From SYIM01 sp041182885 (GTDB lineage: Bacteria; Pseudomonadota; Gammaproteobacteria; Burkholderiales; Burkholderiaceae_E): DNA of 50,184 nucleotides. The first letter of the stretch is position 1; the number at the start of each line of letters is the position of its first letter. The stretch is taken from NCBI GenBank assembly GCA_049423065.1, contig JBMSQB010000028.1, positions 1 to 50,184 of the forward strand, given 5' to 3'. Made by a program: the position numbers and the translations under genes. The notes beneath the pieces were generated by a model. It was given only the letters and a program-made list of their open reading frames with translations. It was not told the DNA's origin and made no database searches. Below are positions 25,821 to 35,054 of the stretch, in pieces.

Positions 25821-27080
25821 TTGAATCCCACTACGGTCCAGATCGTGGCAGCGATCATTTTCGCCGTCGCGGTTCTTCACACGTTTTCAGGCAAATTTTT
25901 CGAGGGTCTCGCGCACCGCCATCCCGCGCACGCCGGCATTTTTCATCTGCTGGGTGAGGTCGAGGCGGTATTCGGATTCTGGGCTCTGGTTCTGATTGCG
26001 TTCATGGCGGTGGCGGTCGGGCCGCAACAATCGCTCGAGTACCTGAACAGCCGAAACTTCACCGAGCCCCTGTTCGTGTTTGTGATCATGGTGATTGCAG
26101 CGAGCCGACCCATTCTCAAGGTGTCGCTTGGCTGTGTGGATGTGGTTGCGAAAATGCTGCCCATGCACCGGCAGGTCTCGACCTTCTTCGTGGCGCTGTC
26201 GCTGCTGCCGCTGCTGGGCTCGTTCATCACCGAGCCTGCTGCCATGACGCTGGCGGCGCTCCTGCTTCGTGAGCGGTTTTACAACCCTGGCCTGTCGAAC
26301 CGGCTGAAATACCTCACGCTGGGGGTGCTGTTTGTAAATGTTTCAATTGGCGGCACGCTCACGCCCTATGCTGCGCCTCCGGTCCTGATGGTGGCTGCAA
26401 CCTGGAACTGGGATCTGATGTTCATGATCACCAACCTGGGTTGGCGCTCTGCGGTTGCGGTCATCATCAACGCGCTCGCGCTCACGCTGATCTTCCGATC
26501 AGAACTCTCGCGCATTCCCCTGATTGAAAAGCGCGATGATGAAAACCGCATTCCCGTGGCGCTGGTCGTCACGCACATCCTGTTCCTGGTGGGGGTGGTG
26601 CTGGCTGCGCATCATGCGGTGGTGTTCATGGGCCTCTTCCTGTTCTTCCTGGGAATCGTGACCGCGTACAACCGCTGGCAGGACCGACTGATCCTTCGCG
26701 AGGGGATGATGGTCGGGTTTTTTCTCGCAGGGCTTGTGGTGCTGGGTGGTCAGCAGCAGTGGTGGCTGCAGCCCGCGCTGTCGGCAATGAGCCCGACTGC
26801 GGTGTATTACGGGGCCACAGCGCTCACTGCCATTACCGACAATGCGGCGCTCACCTACCTGGGCTCGCTGGTTGAGGGGCTCACCGATGAATTCAAGCTT
26901 TCATTGGTCGCCGGCGCGGTGACCGGCGGGGGTCTCACGGTCATTGCCAACGCACCCAACCCCGCGGGCTACTCCATTCTGAAGAGCCGCTTCGATAACG
27001 AAGAGATCGGCGCGGGCGGACTGTTTGCCGCAGCCTTCGTGCCGACGCTGGTGGCGATTGCGGCGTTCCGAATGATCTGA
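25821..27080 (+). CDS. putative Na+/H+ antiporter
   Basis: A 419-residue inner-membrane protein of the putative Na+/H+ antiporter family PF07399, with about ten hydrophobic segments. Conserved polar stretches within membrane regions include SLLPLLGSFITEPAA near residue 130, GGTLTPYAAPPV near 175 and ITDNAALTYLGSLV near 340, which resemble ion-binding repeats of the ion-transporter superfamily. It stands 36 bases after the PHA-system gene, and its own transport has not been shown for this family. Confidence 0.82.
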   Translation: MNPTTVQIVAAIIFAVAVLHTFSGKFFEGLAHRHPAHAGIFHLLGEVEAVFGFWALVLIAFMAVAVGPQQSLEYLNSRNFTEPLFVFVIMVIAASRPILKVSLGCVDVVAKMLPMHRQVSTFFVALSLLPLLGSFITEPAAMTLAALLLRERFYNPGLSNRLKYLTLGVLFVNVSIGGTLTPYAAPPVLMVAATWNWDLMFMITNLGWRSAVAVIINALALTLIFRSELSRIPLIEKRDDENRIPVALVVTHILFLVGVVLAAHHAVVFMGLFLFFLGIVTAYNRWQDRLILREGMMVGFFLAGLVVLGGQQQWWLQPALSAMSPTAVYYGATALTAITDNAALTYLGSLVEGLTDEFKLSLVAGAVTGGGLTVIANAPNPAGYSILKSRFDNEEIGAGGLFAAAFVPTLVAIAAFRMI

Positions 27081-27103
27081 GCGGCGTCGGGGGGGCGGGC
27101 GCG

Positions 27104-28453
27104 CTAGCCGCGTGACTGCGCGAAGCTTTTTTCCATCTCGCGGCGAAACCTCACCGCCTGTGACCGCATGTCGATCGTGACATCGGCCCAGCGTACCGGC
27201 GCGCCCGCTGCGACCCGGCGCTTCAGTGTCACGCCATGCGCGAGCCCGAGCGGCAGTCCGCCCACCGCCAGGGAGTCGGCTGCGGGCATCAATCGACCGT
27301 AAACTGTAAAGCCGCCCTCGCCGTCCAGTGTTTCGCCAGCCTTGAGATCGCGCTTCGCGGTCGCAACCACATCACCGTGCCAGGCCTGTGCACAGCCGGT
27401 GGGTTCGCCGCGCAGCCCCACCGAGGCCACGCTCACCCCGAGCTCGAGCCCGATCAGGTGGTAGGGCTTGTACATCGCTGAAAACTCGCCGGTGGCGTCG
27501 GTGATCAGACCGTATTCGTGAAAGCAGCGGCGTACGTAATCATCGGCACCAGCGAACACCACATAGACACCCCAGCGAAGATCGCGGAACACCGGCCGGC
27601 CGTCGCGCTCCAGGCTCGAGATCACCTCGACCTGACCGCGGTGGTGAAGCTGCCCGCCCGCGCTCGCCGGGCGCAGAACCCGCGCCAGATCATCCACGCC
27701 GCAAGGCGGGAACTGAAGGCCGCCGGGCGACGGAATGAGTCCGGTGGCATTGGCCACCGCTGCCATCTCGATGGCGGACTTGGTGCCATCCAGGAACGAA
27801 TTGAACATCTGCGCATTCATGCCGCCGCGCTTGGCGTCGTCCGCCGAGAGGCCGTAGTGTTTCCACACGGTATCGGGCGTGGACTGGTGGTAGGCGGGCA
27901 GGTACTTGGTTCCTTTGCCTGCTGCGACCACGTCCAGACCTGCGGTTCGGGCCCAGTCGACCATTTCGCAGATCAGCGCAGGCTGGTCGCCATAGGCGAG
28001 CGAGTAGACGATGCCCGCTTCACGCGCCTTGCGGGCAAGCAGCGGTCCGGCGAGCGCGTCGGCCTCGACGTTGACCATCACGATATGTTTGCCATGGTCG
28101 CAACAGGCCATCACATGCGCGATACCGGCGGCGGGATGTCCGGTGGCGTCAATCACCACATCGACCTCCGGGCTTGCGATCAGTGCCATCGTGTTGTCGG
28201 TCACCCAGGTGGTGCCGCGGCGGGCGGCGTCGGCCGCCGACCGCGCGGTGAGCCGCTCGGCGGCCCAGCCCACATGGCGAAGCGCCTTCCTTGCGCGGGC
28301 GGGTGACAGATCGGCCACGCCCAGAAGATGGATGCCTGGCGTACGCTGCGCCTGGGCCAGGTACATTGAGCCGAACTTGCCCGCGCCGATCAGGGCGACA
28401 CGGATCGGGCGCGAATCGGCCTCACGTTGTTGAAGCATGCGGTGCAGGTTCAT
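27104..28453 (-). CDS. SAF-domain NAD(P)-dependent oxidoreductase
   Basis: A 449-residue protein with an N-terminal Rossmann fold like homoserine dehydrogenase (VALIGAGKFGSMYLAQ, residues 18-33; VDVVIDATG near 100) and a C-terminal SAF domain (residues about 360-430; DLKAGETLDGEGGFTVYG). The family is common in proteobacterial sugar-acid or polyol clusters, but the substrate here is unknown. The ATG at 28453 follows GGAGA. It converges with the antiporter gene and diverges from the methyltransferase gene, so it stands alone, with promoter elements presumably in 28454-28602. Confidence 0.82.
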   Translation of the reverse strand: MNLHRMLQQREADSRPIRVALIGAGKFGSMYLAQAQRTPGIHLLGVADLSPARARKALRHVGWAAERLTARSAADAARRGTTWVTDNTMALIASPEVDVVIDATGHPAAGIAHVMACCDHGKHIVMVNVEADALAGPLLARKAREAGIVYSLAYGDQPALICEMVDWARTAGLDVVAAGKGTKYLPAYHQSTPDTVWKHYGLSADDAKRGGMNAQMFNSFLDGTKSAIEMAAVANATGLIPSPGGLQFPPCGVDDLARVLRPASAGGQLHHRGQVEVISSLERDGRPVFRDLRWGVYVVFAGADDYVRRCFHEYGLITDATGEFSAMYKPYHLIGLELGVSVASVGLRGEPTGCAQAWHGDVVATAKRDLKAGETLDGEGGFTVYGRLMPAADSLAVGGLPLGLAHGVTLKRRVAAGAPVRWADVTIDMRSQAVRFRREMEKSFAQSRG

Positions 28454-28602
28454 GGTGAAGTCTCCGGAGTGCTTCGCATCGTCAAGCGCGGCAGGATGCG
28501 CGTCAAGTCCGAATCGTTGAGAGCGGCCCGCGCGTCTCCAGCCCGATGCCGGGAAGCGCGCCTCCTCACCCCCGCTGCCAAGGTGGTAGCATCCGCTCCG
28601 CC

Positions 28603-29307
28603 ATGAACGGATTCAAAGACCCCCGCACGACCTGGAACAATCGCTATTCGTCCGCCGAGGGCATGCTGTTTGGCGCCGAGCCAAACGGCTGGCTCGCTGC
28701 GCAGCGTTCTCGTCTGCCGGCGGGCGGCCGGGTGCTGTGCCCGGCCGATGGTGACGGGCGAAACGGTGTCTGGCTCGCCTCGCTGGGCCTGCACGCAACC
28801 GCCTTTGATGTGGCCGACGTGGGGGTGGAACATGCGGCGGCCCACGCCCGCGCAAACGGGCTCATCGAGCGGGCGCCCGCGGCCGCTGACGATGCTTCGC
28901 CACCGGGCTTGCGGGCCCGGTTTGACTCACCAGCGGGCGGTTCGCTCGCGCTCTGTTGTGCCGATATTGCGCACTGGCCCTGGGACCGAACCCCGGCCGA
29001 TCTGATCGTGGCGATATTTTTCCAGTTCGCCGATCCGTCGCTTCGTTCGCAGATCTTCGAGGGCTTTCGGCAGGCGCTGCGGCCGGGTGGGCTGCTTGTG
29101 ATCGAGGGCTACGGGATGCGGCAACTGGCCTATAAAACGGGCGGCCCGGGTGTGGCGGAGAACCTCTATACCCTTGGCCTCCTGGGCGAGGCATTCCCTG
29201 GCTGGTCGGTGCTCGAGTCGCGCGACTGTGATGCCGAACTGGCCGAGGGGTCAGCCCATGTCGGCACCTCGCACATCATTTCAGCGGTGTTGCGCAAGCC
29301 CGACTGA
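28603..29307 (+). CDS. class I SAM-dependent methyltransferase
   Basis: A 234-residue methyltransferase of the TehB/thiopurine-like class. It opens with a W-x2-RY pattern (TWNNRYSSAEGMLFG). The cofactor site is LCPADGDGRNGVWLA near residue 44, where the usual glycine-rich GEGRNxV loop reads GDGRNGV; ATAFDVADVGV supplies the acidic residue. The ATG at 28603 gives the expected short N-terminus. It lies 27 bases before the glycosyltransferase reading, so the two are probably co-expressed. The methyl acceptor is unknown. Confidence 0.82.
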   Translation: MNGFKDPRTTWNNRYSSAEGMLFGAEPNGWLAAQRSRLPAGGRVLCPADGDGRNGVWLASLGLHATAFDVADVGVEHAAAHARANGLIERAPAAADDASPPGLRARFDSPAGGSLALCCADIAHWPWDRTPADLIVAIFFQFADPSLRSQIFEGFRQALRPGGLLVIEGYGMRQLAYKTGGPGVAENLYTLGLLGEAFPGWSVLESRDCDAELAEGSAHVGTSHIISAVLRKPD

Positions 29308-29334
29308 CCCGGCGGGCGTTTGCGCATCGCTTCG

Positions 29335-31005
29335 ATGACAGCCTTCACGCCGCCCGCGCTGTTCCTCGCCGCCGACGCGATCGATACCGGATCGCAGCGC
29401 CTCATGGGCCGACAGTCGGCGGGGCATGGGTTTTTACGCGGCTTCGTTGAGGCCTATCGTGCCAGCGTCGCACGCCCGCTCGATGTCGTGACGCCAGCCG
29501 GCAATGATTCGCAATTTGTGGCTGCGGCGCTCGAGCGCATGGGCTGGTCGCATCCCGTGCGCAGGCTTGCCGCCGATCAGCCGGCCGCGTGGGGCGAGCT
29601 TGGCGTGCTTCATTATCCGGCGCCGGTGAGTGATGCACTCGGCTGGCAGCGCAGCCGCCAGGCGCATGGCGTGGCGTCGTTTGCGCTCTGCGGCGTGACC
29701 CACACCATCAGTTCGGATGCGGTCATGCGGCAGATCGCGGCTTATGTGGCCGGTCCGTTCGCGGCGCATGATGCGCTCGTGTGCACCTCGCAGTCGGTGC
29801 GCCGCGCGGTGGAGTTCATCTGGCGGGCGCAAACAGAATTTCTTGCGTCGCGCCTGGGGGTTGCGGTGGCGCCCGAACTCCCCATGCTGCCCGTGATTCC
29901 GTTGGGGGTGCATGCGGCCGACTTCTCGGCGGGTGAGCGAGAGCGGCGCGAAGCGCGCGCGCAGCACGGCTTTGTCGATGACGATGTGGTCGTGTTGTTC
30001 GTGGGTCGACTGAGCCTGCACGCCAAGGCCAATCCGCTGGCCATGTATCTTGCCTGCGCGCGGGCGGCCGCTTCCAGTGGCCAGCGTATCCGGATTCTCG
30101 AATGCGGCTGGTTTGCCAACGAAGCCATCCGCAAAAGTTTTGATGAAGCGGCTCTCGCGGCCGGTATTCGCGTTGATCGGGTGGATGGGCGTGAACCCGG
30201 GGTCACGCAGCGGGCTTATCGGGCAGCCGATCTTTTTGTTTCGCTCTCCGACAATATCCAGGAGACCTTTGGGCTCACACCGGTGGAGGCGATGGCGGCC
30301 GGCCTTCCGGTGGTGGTGAGCGACTGGGATGGCTATCGGGAGACCGTCCGCGACGGTGAGGACGGCTTCCTCGTTCCCACGTTGCAGCCTGCCAACGCCC
30401 AGGGTGCAGCTGCGCTGATCGAAGGCTACCAGGACGGGCGTCTCAACTACGACCGCTATGTGGCCTATGCGCACACGCTGGTGGCAGTCGACATCGATGC
30501 CTGCGCCACCGCGATCGCCCGTCTGGCTGCAGACCCGGCGCTTCGAATGCGGATGGGGGAGCGTGGGCGTACGCGCGTACGCGAACAGTTCGACTGGTCG
30601 CGTGTGTTGCCCCGGTATCAGGCGCTGTGGGCCGAGCAGCGAGAGCGGCTTGCCCTGTGCCGGGCACGCGTTGCGCCAGCGCCTCGTGGCGAACCGGGCA
30701 TGCCCAATCCGCTGGAAATGTTTGCGCACTACCCCAGCGCTTGTCTTGCGTTGCAGTCGCGCATCCATCGCGACAGCGCGACCGGACCTGGGGCGCGCGG
30801 TCTTCGCGAGCTCTCGATGTGGCGGTTTGCCGACGGCTGGCTGCCCGATGCAGCGGCTGTTGCACGGGCATGGGAGGTGCTGCCCAGAGACGAGGCAAAC
30901 GCCCCAACCATCGGCGAGTGGGCGGCCTTGCTCGAGATCGATCGTCTGCAGGCCGAACGGCTGGCAGCGTGGATGGCGAAGGTCGGTCTGGTCGCGATTC
31001 GCTAA
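29335..31005 (+). CDS. glycosyltransferase family 4 protein with C-terminal extension
   Basis: A 556-residue protein. The GT4 domain (GT-B fold) includes VVLFVGRLSLHAKANP near residue 215, and the donor-binding segment ETFGLTPVEAMAAGLPVVVS near residue 310 with its conserved EAMA. The remaining 130 or so residues after the GT domain (from about 430) are helical with no recognised match. Typical GT4 enzymes are near 380 residues, so the extension is unusual. The start is either ATG 29335 or TTG 29320; ATG is preferred. Acceptor and sugar are unknown. Confidence 0.82.
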   Translation: MTAFTPPALFLAADAIDTGSQRLMGRQSAGHGFLRGFVEAYRASVARPLDVVTPAGNDSQFVAAALERMGWSHPVRRLAADQPAAWGELGVLHYPAPVSDALGWQRSRQAHGVASFALCGVTHTISSDAVMRQIAAYVAGPFAAHDALVCTSQSVRRAVEFIWRAQTEFLASRLGVAVAPELPMLPVIPLGVHAADFSAGERERREARAQHGFVDDDVVVLFVGRLSLHAKANPLAMYLACARAAASSGQRIRILECGWFANEAIRKSFDEAALAAGIRVDRVDGREPGVTQRAYRAADLFVSLSDNIQETFGLTPVEAMAAGLPVVVSDWDGYRETVRDGEDGFLVPTLQPANAQGAAALIEGYQDGRLNYDRYVAYAHTLVAVDIDACATAIARLAADPALRMRMGERGRTRVREQFDWSRVLPRYQALWAEQRERLALCRARVAPAPRGEPGMPNPLEMFAHYPSACLALQSRIHRDSATGPGARGLRELSMWRFADGWLPDAAAVARAWEVLPRDEANAPTIGEWAALLEIDRLQAERLAAWMAKVGLVAIR

Positions 31006-31024
31006 GGGCGGGCTCTGACCAGGG

Positions 31025-32722
31025 TCAGGCTGCGTTCGGTGGCTTGCCGGGTGGCGCGTCCGGGGTTTCGGGGGGCGAGACCGAGGCCAGCGCCGCCTCC
31101 AGGGTGTCGAACAGCGCACCGGGTCCCAGACTTGCTGCAAAACCGCTTCGCTGCATGAGGGAGAGCGGCTGCGTGTTGGCGCCAACGATCATCAGACGCT
31201 TGCCGTGCTTGTCCAGCATGCGCTGCAGACTTTGGAGCGCATCCAGGCCGGTGGTGTCGAGGTTGATGAGCTGGTGCAGATCGAGCAAGGTGATGTCGGC
31301 AAGCGGTCGGGCCGGATCAAGGAGCGGCTCGAGCCGGTTGACCGAGCCAAAGAAGAGCGATCCGAACAGCCGAAAGCCTTCAATGGTGGGCGTCAGCGCT
31401 GCGCGCGGTGGCAATTCCAGTGCCTCGACGTGGGTGACCGAGGCAATCCGGAGAATGAAGAACAGGCTTGCGAGCACCAGCCCCACCTCCACTGCCACCG
31501 TGAGGTCGAAGATCACCGTGAGAAAGAAGGTGGCGAGCATCACCAGCCGGTAGTTGATGGTGAACTGGCGCAGTTGCGGGAAGGCTCGCCACTCGCCCAT
31601 GTTCCAGGCCACGAACAACAGAATGCCGGCAAGCGCGGCCATGGGGATATCGCTTGCGAGCGGTGCGGCCAGCAGCACGATGGCCAGCAGCGTGAGCGCA
31701 TGAACGATGCCCGAAATGGGGGAGCGTGCGCCGCTTCGCACGTTGGTGACCGTACGCGCGATGGTGCCGGTCACGGCGATGCCGCCGAAAAAGGGCACGA
31801 CGAAGTTGGCCACGCCCTGGGCCATCAGTTCCTGATTCGGGTCGTGGCGATCGTCGATCATGGTGTCGGCCATGCGGGCGCAGAGGAGCGACTCGATTGC
31901 GCCCAGGAGTGCGATGGCCACCGTAGGCGCGACCAGGTTCTGCGCGGTCTGCCAGTCGAAGGCGGGGAGCGCGAAGGCGGGGAGCCCCTGAGGAATGCCG
32001 CCGAAGCGGCTGCCCACCGTGTCGACCTGCAGTCCGAAGAGCTTGACTGCGACGGTGGCAAACACCAGCGCGGCAATGGTTCCAGGCGCACGCGCGAGCC
32101 AGCGCCGCCAGCCGGGCGTGACCGCCCGATATGACTTTGGCCAGATGATGATGATGGCGAGCGTGGCCACACCGATGGCGACTGCCGCGGGGTTGATGGT
32201 GTGCAGACTGGAGCCGAGCGCGTGGATCTGCGACATGGAATTGGCAGGCATCTTGTCGATTGCGAGGCCGAGGAAATCCTTGACCTGATGCAGGGCAATC
32301 ACCACTGCAATGCCGTTGGTGAAGCCCACGATGATCGAGACCGGCACGAAGCGCACCAGCGATCCGAGCTTGAACGCGCCCATCAGAAAGAGCAGCACAC
32401 CGGCCATGAAGGTGGCGATCAGCAGGTTGGCAATGCCGTAGCGCTCGCCGATGGCGTAGAGGAGCGCGACGAAGGCGCCGGCGGGGCCGCCGATCTGCAC
32501 TTTTGAGCCGCCCAGAAGGGAGATGAGAAAGCCGCCGATGATGGCGGTGAAGAGCCCCTGCTCGGGACGCACGCCGGAGGCGATACCGAAGGCCATGGCA
32601 AGCGGGAGCGCGACGATGCCGACCGTGATGCCTGCGCCGATATCGGCGGGCAGGTCCGAGGCGCGATACCCACGCATCGAATCGGCGAGCCGCGGCCGGA
32701 AGCGGAAATTGCGCAGGCTCAT
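31025..32722 (-). CDS. SulP family anion transporter with STAS domain
   Basis: A 565-residue inner-membrane SulP transporter. The N-terminal DLPADIGAGITVGIVALPLAMAFG region (shown by position, residues 23-46) and the following ten or more membrane segments are typical. A cytoplasmic STAS domain occupies about residues 430-540 (LDLHQLINLDTTGLDALQ). Family members carry sulfate, bicarbonate or other anions; here nothing settles which. The ATG at 32722 gives the usual short N-terminus. It lies 52 bases downstream of metG in the same direction. Confidence 0.9.
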   Translation of the reverse strand: MSLRNFRFRPRLADSMRGYRASDLPADIGAGITVGIVALPLAMAFGIASGVRPEQGLFTAIIGGFLISLLGGSKVQIGGPAGAFVALLYAIGERYGIANLLIATFMAGVLLFLMGAFKLGSLVRFVPVSIIVGFTNGIAVVIALHQVKDFLGLAIDKMPANSMSQIHALGSSLHTINPAAVAIGVATLAIIIIWPKSYRAVTPGWRRWLARAPGTIAALVFATVAVKLFGLQVDTVGSRFGGIPQGLPAFALPAFDWQTAQNLVAPTVAIALLGAIESLLCARMADTMIDDRHDPNQELMAQGVANFVVPFFGGIAVTGTIARTVTNVRSGARSPISGIVHALTLLAIVLLAAPLASDIPMAALAGILLFVAWNMGEWRAFPQLRQFTINYRLVMLATFFLTVIFDLTVAVEVGLVLASLFFILRIASVTHVEALELPPRAALTPTIEGFRLFGSLFFGSVNRLEPLLDPARPLADITLLDLHQLINLDTTGLDALQSLQRMLDKHGKRLMIVGANTQPLSLMQRSGFAASLGPGALFDTLEAALASVSPPETPDAPPGKPPNAA

Positions 32723-32774
32723 AAAACCGGCTGCGCGGCCAGATGAGAGGCCCCTTGCGGGCCCCGTGCGAAGG

Positions 32775-34919
32775 TCAGCGCACCCGCATTCCGGGCTGCG
32801 CGCCGGTATCGGCACCCAGCAGAAAAATGCCTGACCCTTGTGAGGGATCGTCCCATGAAGCCGACAATACCATGCCTTCAGAGATGCCAAATTTCATCTT
32901 GCGTGGGGCGAGGTTGGCGACAACCACCGTGTGGCGCCCGACAAGTTGAGCAGGATCATAGGCTGAGCGGATGCCTGAGAAGACGTTGCGAAGCCTCCCC
33001 TCGCCGAGATCGAGCGCGAGTCGGATCAGCTTGTCGGAGCCCTCCACCGCGCTCGCTTCCACGATTCGTGCGATGCGCAGATCGACGTTCATGAACTGGT
33101 CGATGGAAATCGGGCCGCTGTCAACCCCTTCCTGGCCAGCCGGGCCGGGCCCGGCTTTGGATGCCCCGGCGCTGGCCGGTTTCGCCTTTGCGGTGTCGGT
33201 TGTCTGAGCGCTGCCAGCGGCCCCCTTGCTGGCTTTGGCAGCGGGAGCGGACGGGGAAGCCTCAGGTGGTTCAAACAGTGCGTCGAGCAGTTTGGGGTCG
33301 ACGCGGGCCATGAGGTGCTCGTAGCGCTGGATGCGTACAGGAGGGTGGTTCAGGTCAGACCAGGCGAGCGGCGCGCATCCCATGAACGCCTCGGCTTGAG
33401 CCGAGAGGGCGGGCAGCACGGGTTTCAACCAGATGGTGAGCGCATGAAAGCCGGCAAGACACACCGAGCAGACCACATGGAGCGCCTCGCGCCGCGCGGG
33501 GTCTCGCGCCATGTCCCAGGGCTTCTCGGCGTCGAAGTACTGGTTGACGCGGTCGGCGAATTCCATGGCTGCGCGCAGCGCCTTCCCATATTCACGGCCC
33601 TCGATACAGGCAGCGATGTCATCGGACACGGCTTGCGCGTTCAGGGTGGACCAGGCGGGCAGCGCACGCGGATCGAGCACCTGGCCGTCGAAATGCTTCA
33701 CCAGGAAGTTGGCTGCGCGACTGGCGATGTTCACGTATTTGCCGACCAGGTCGCTGTTGACGCGCGCAACAAAGTCGTCGGGGTTGAAGTCGATGTCCTC
33801 GACCCGCGCATTCAGCTTGGCTGCGATGTAGTAGCGCAGCCACTCCGGATTCATGCCGAGGTCGAGGTAGCGCAGCGGCGAGATTCCGGTGCCGCGCGAC
33901 TTGCTCATTTTTTCACCGCTCACCGTGATGAAGCCGTGCACGAATACATTGTTGGGCACCTTGCGCCCCGAGAAATGCAGGGTGGCCGGCCAGAAGAGCG
34001 TATGGAAGTAGATGATGTCCTTGCCAATGAAGTGATACTGCTCAACGCCGGGGTCGGCCACGAACTCCTCGTAGGTCTGCGTGGTCTGGCGGGCGGCCTG
34101 GCCTTTGGCGAAGTGGTTCCTGAGGCTGGCCAGATAGCCGATCGGTGCATCGAGCCAGACATAAAAATATTTCCCCGGCGCATCGGGGATCGGAATGCCG
34201 AAATAGGGCGCATCCCGCGAGATGTCCCAGTCGCCCAGACCCGACTCGCCATCCAGCCATTCGCGCGCCTTGTTGGCCACTTCGGGCTGAAGTCGGCCGC
34301 CCTGCGTCCAATCGCGCAGAAACGCCACGCAGCGCGGGTCGGACAACTGGAAGAAGAAATGTTCCGACTGCCGCATCACCGGGGTTGCGCCCGACAGCGT
34401 GGAGGTGGGATTGCGCAGATCGGTGGGGGCGTAGACCGCACCGCAGGCCTCGCAGGAATCGCCGTACTGGTCTTTCGCGCCGCACTTCGGGCACTCGCCC
34501 TTGATGTAGCGATCGGGCAGAAACATTTCCTTGACCGGGTCGAAGAACTGCTCGATCACCCGGGTTGTGATCAGTTTGTTCGCCTTGAGCGCCCGGTAGA
34601 TGTCCTGCGAGAGCTCGGTGTTTTCGTCCGAATGCGTGCTGTGCCAGTTGTCAAAGGAAATGTGAAAGCCGTTCAGGTACTGGGGCCGCTCGGCAGCGAT
34701 GCGTGCGATCAGCGCTTCGGGCGTGATGCCCTCGGCCTGCGCCTTCAGCATGATGGGCGCGCCGTGCCCGTCATCGGCACACACGAAATGCACCTCGTGG
34801 CCGCGCATCCGCTGAAACCGCACCCAGATATCGGCCTGGATGTACTCCATGATGTGGCCGATGTGAAACGAGCCGTTCGCGTAGGGCAGGGCAGTGGTGA
34901 CGAAAAGACGGCGTTTCAT
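32775..34919 (-). CDS. metG: methionyl-tRNA synthetase
   Basis: A 714-residue class I aminoacyl-tRNA synthetase charging tRNA-Met. Motifs are the HIGH element in SFHIGHIMEY, the KMSKS loop in GEKMSKSRGTG and a zinc knuckle CPKCG...CEACG. The C-terminal about 110 residues form the EMAP/Trbp111-like tRNA-binding domain that dimerises the enzyme (MNVDLRIARIVEASAVEGSDK), after an Ala/Lys/Pro-rich linker. The ATG at 34919 starts the standard MKRRLFVTTALPYANG; longer readings would enter the divergent apbC promoter region. Confidence 0.97.
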   Translation of the reverse strand: MKRRLFVTTALPYANGSFHIGHIMEYIQADIWVRFQRMRGHEVHFVCADDGHGAPIMLKAQAEGITPEALIARIAAERPQYLNGFHISFDNWHSTHSDENTELSQDIYRALKANKLITTRVIEQFFDPVKEMFLPDRYIKGECPKCGAKDQYGDSCEACGAVYAPTDLRNPTSTLSGATPVMRQSEHFFFQLSDPRCVAFLRDWTQGGRLQPEVANKAREWLDGESGLGDWDISRDAPYFGIPIPDAPGKYFYVWLDAPIGYLASLRNHFAKGQAARQTTQTYEEFVADPGVEQYHFIGKDIIYFHTLFWPATLHFSGRKVPNNVFVHGFITVSGEKMSKSRGTGISPLRYLDLGMNPEWLRYYIAAKLNARVEDIDFNPDDFVARVNSDLVGKYVNIASRAANFLVKHFDGQVLDPRALPAWSTLNAQAVSDDIAACIEGREYGKALRAAMEFADRVNQYFDAEKPWDMARDPARREALHVVCSVCLAGFHALTIWLKPVLPALSAQAEAFMGCAPLAWSDLNHPPVRIQRYEHLMARVDPKLLDALFEPPEASPSAPAAKASKGAAGSAQTTDTAKAKPASAGASKAGPGPAGQEGVDSGPISIDQFMNVDLRIARIVEASAVEGSDKLIRLALDLGEGRLRNVFSGIRSAYDPAQLVGRHTVVVANLAPRKMKFGISEGMVLSASWDDPSQGSGIFLLGADTGAQPGMRVR

Positions 34920-35054
34920 GATGGATTCGGCTCGCGGAAGGAGGTGCGCAGGCAGGTACGCAGGCAAAACCTCGATTTTAGCGGGGACAGCGCGAAAGGC
35001 TGATCGTTTAGACTGCCCGGTTTGTTCCCCATTTACTTTGCAGCGAGCATTGCC

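Noticed and set aside
31015..31028. Small inverted repeat between the glycosyltransferase and SulP genes as terminator
   Set aside because: Six-base arms with a two-base loop cannot form a stable hairpin, and it overlaps the SulP stop codon.
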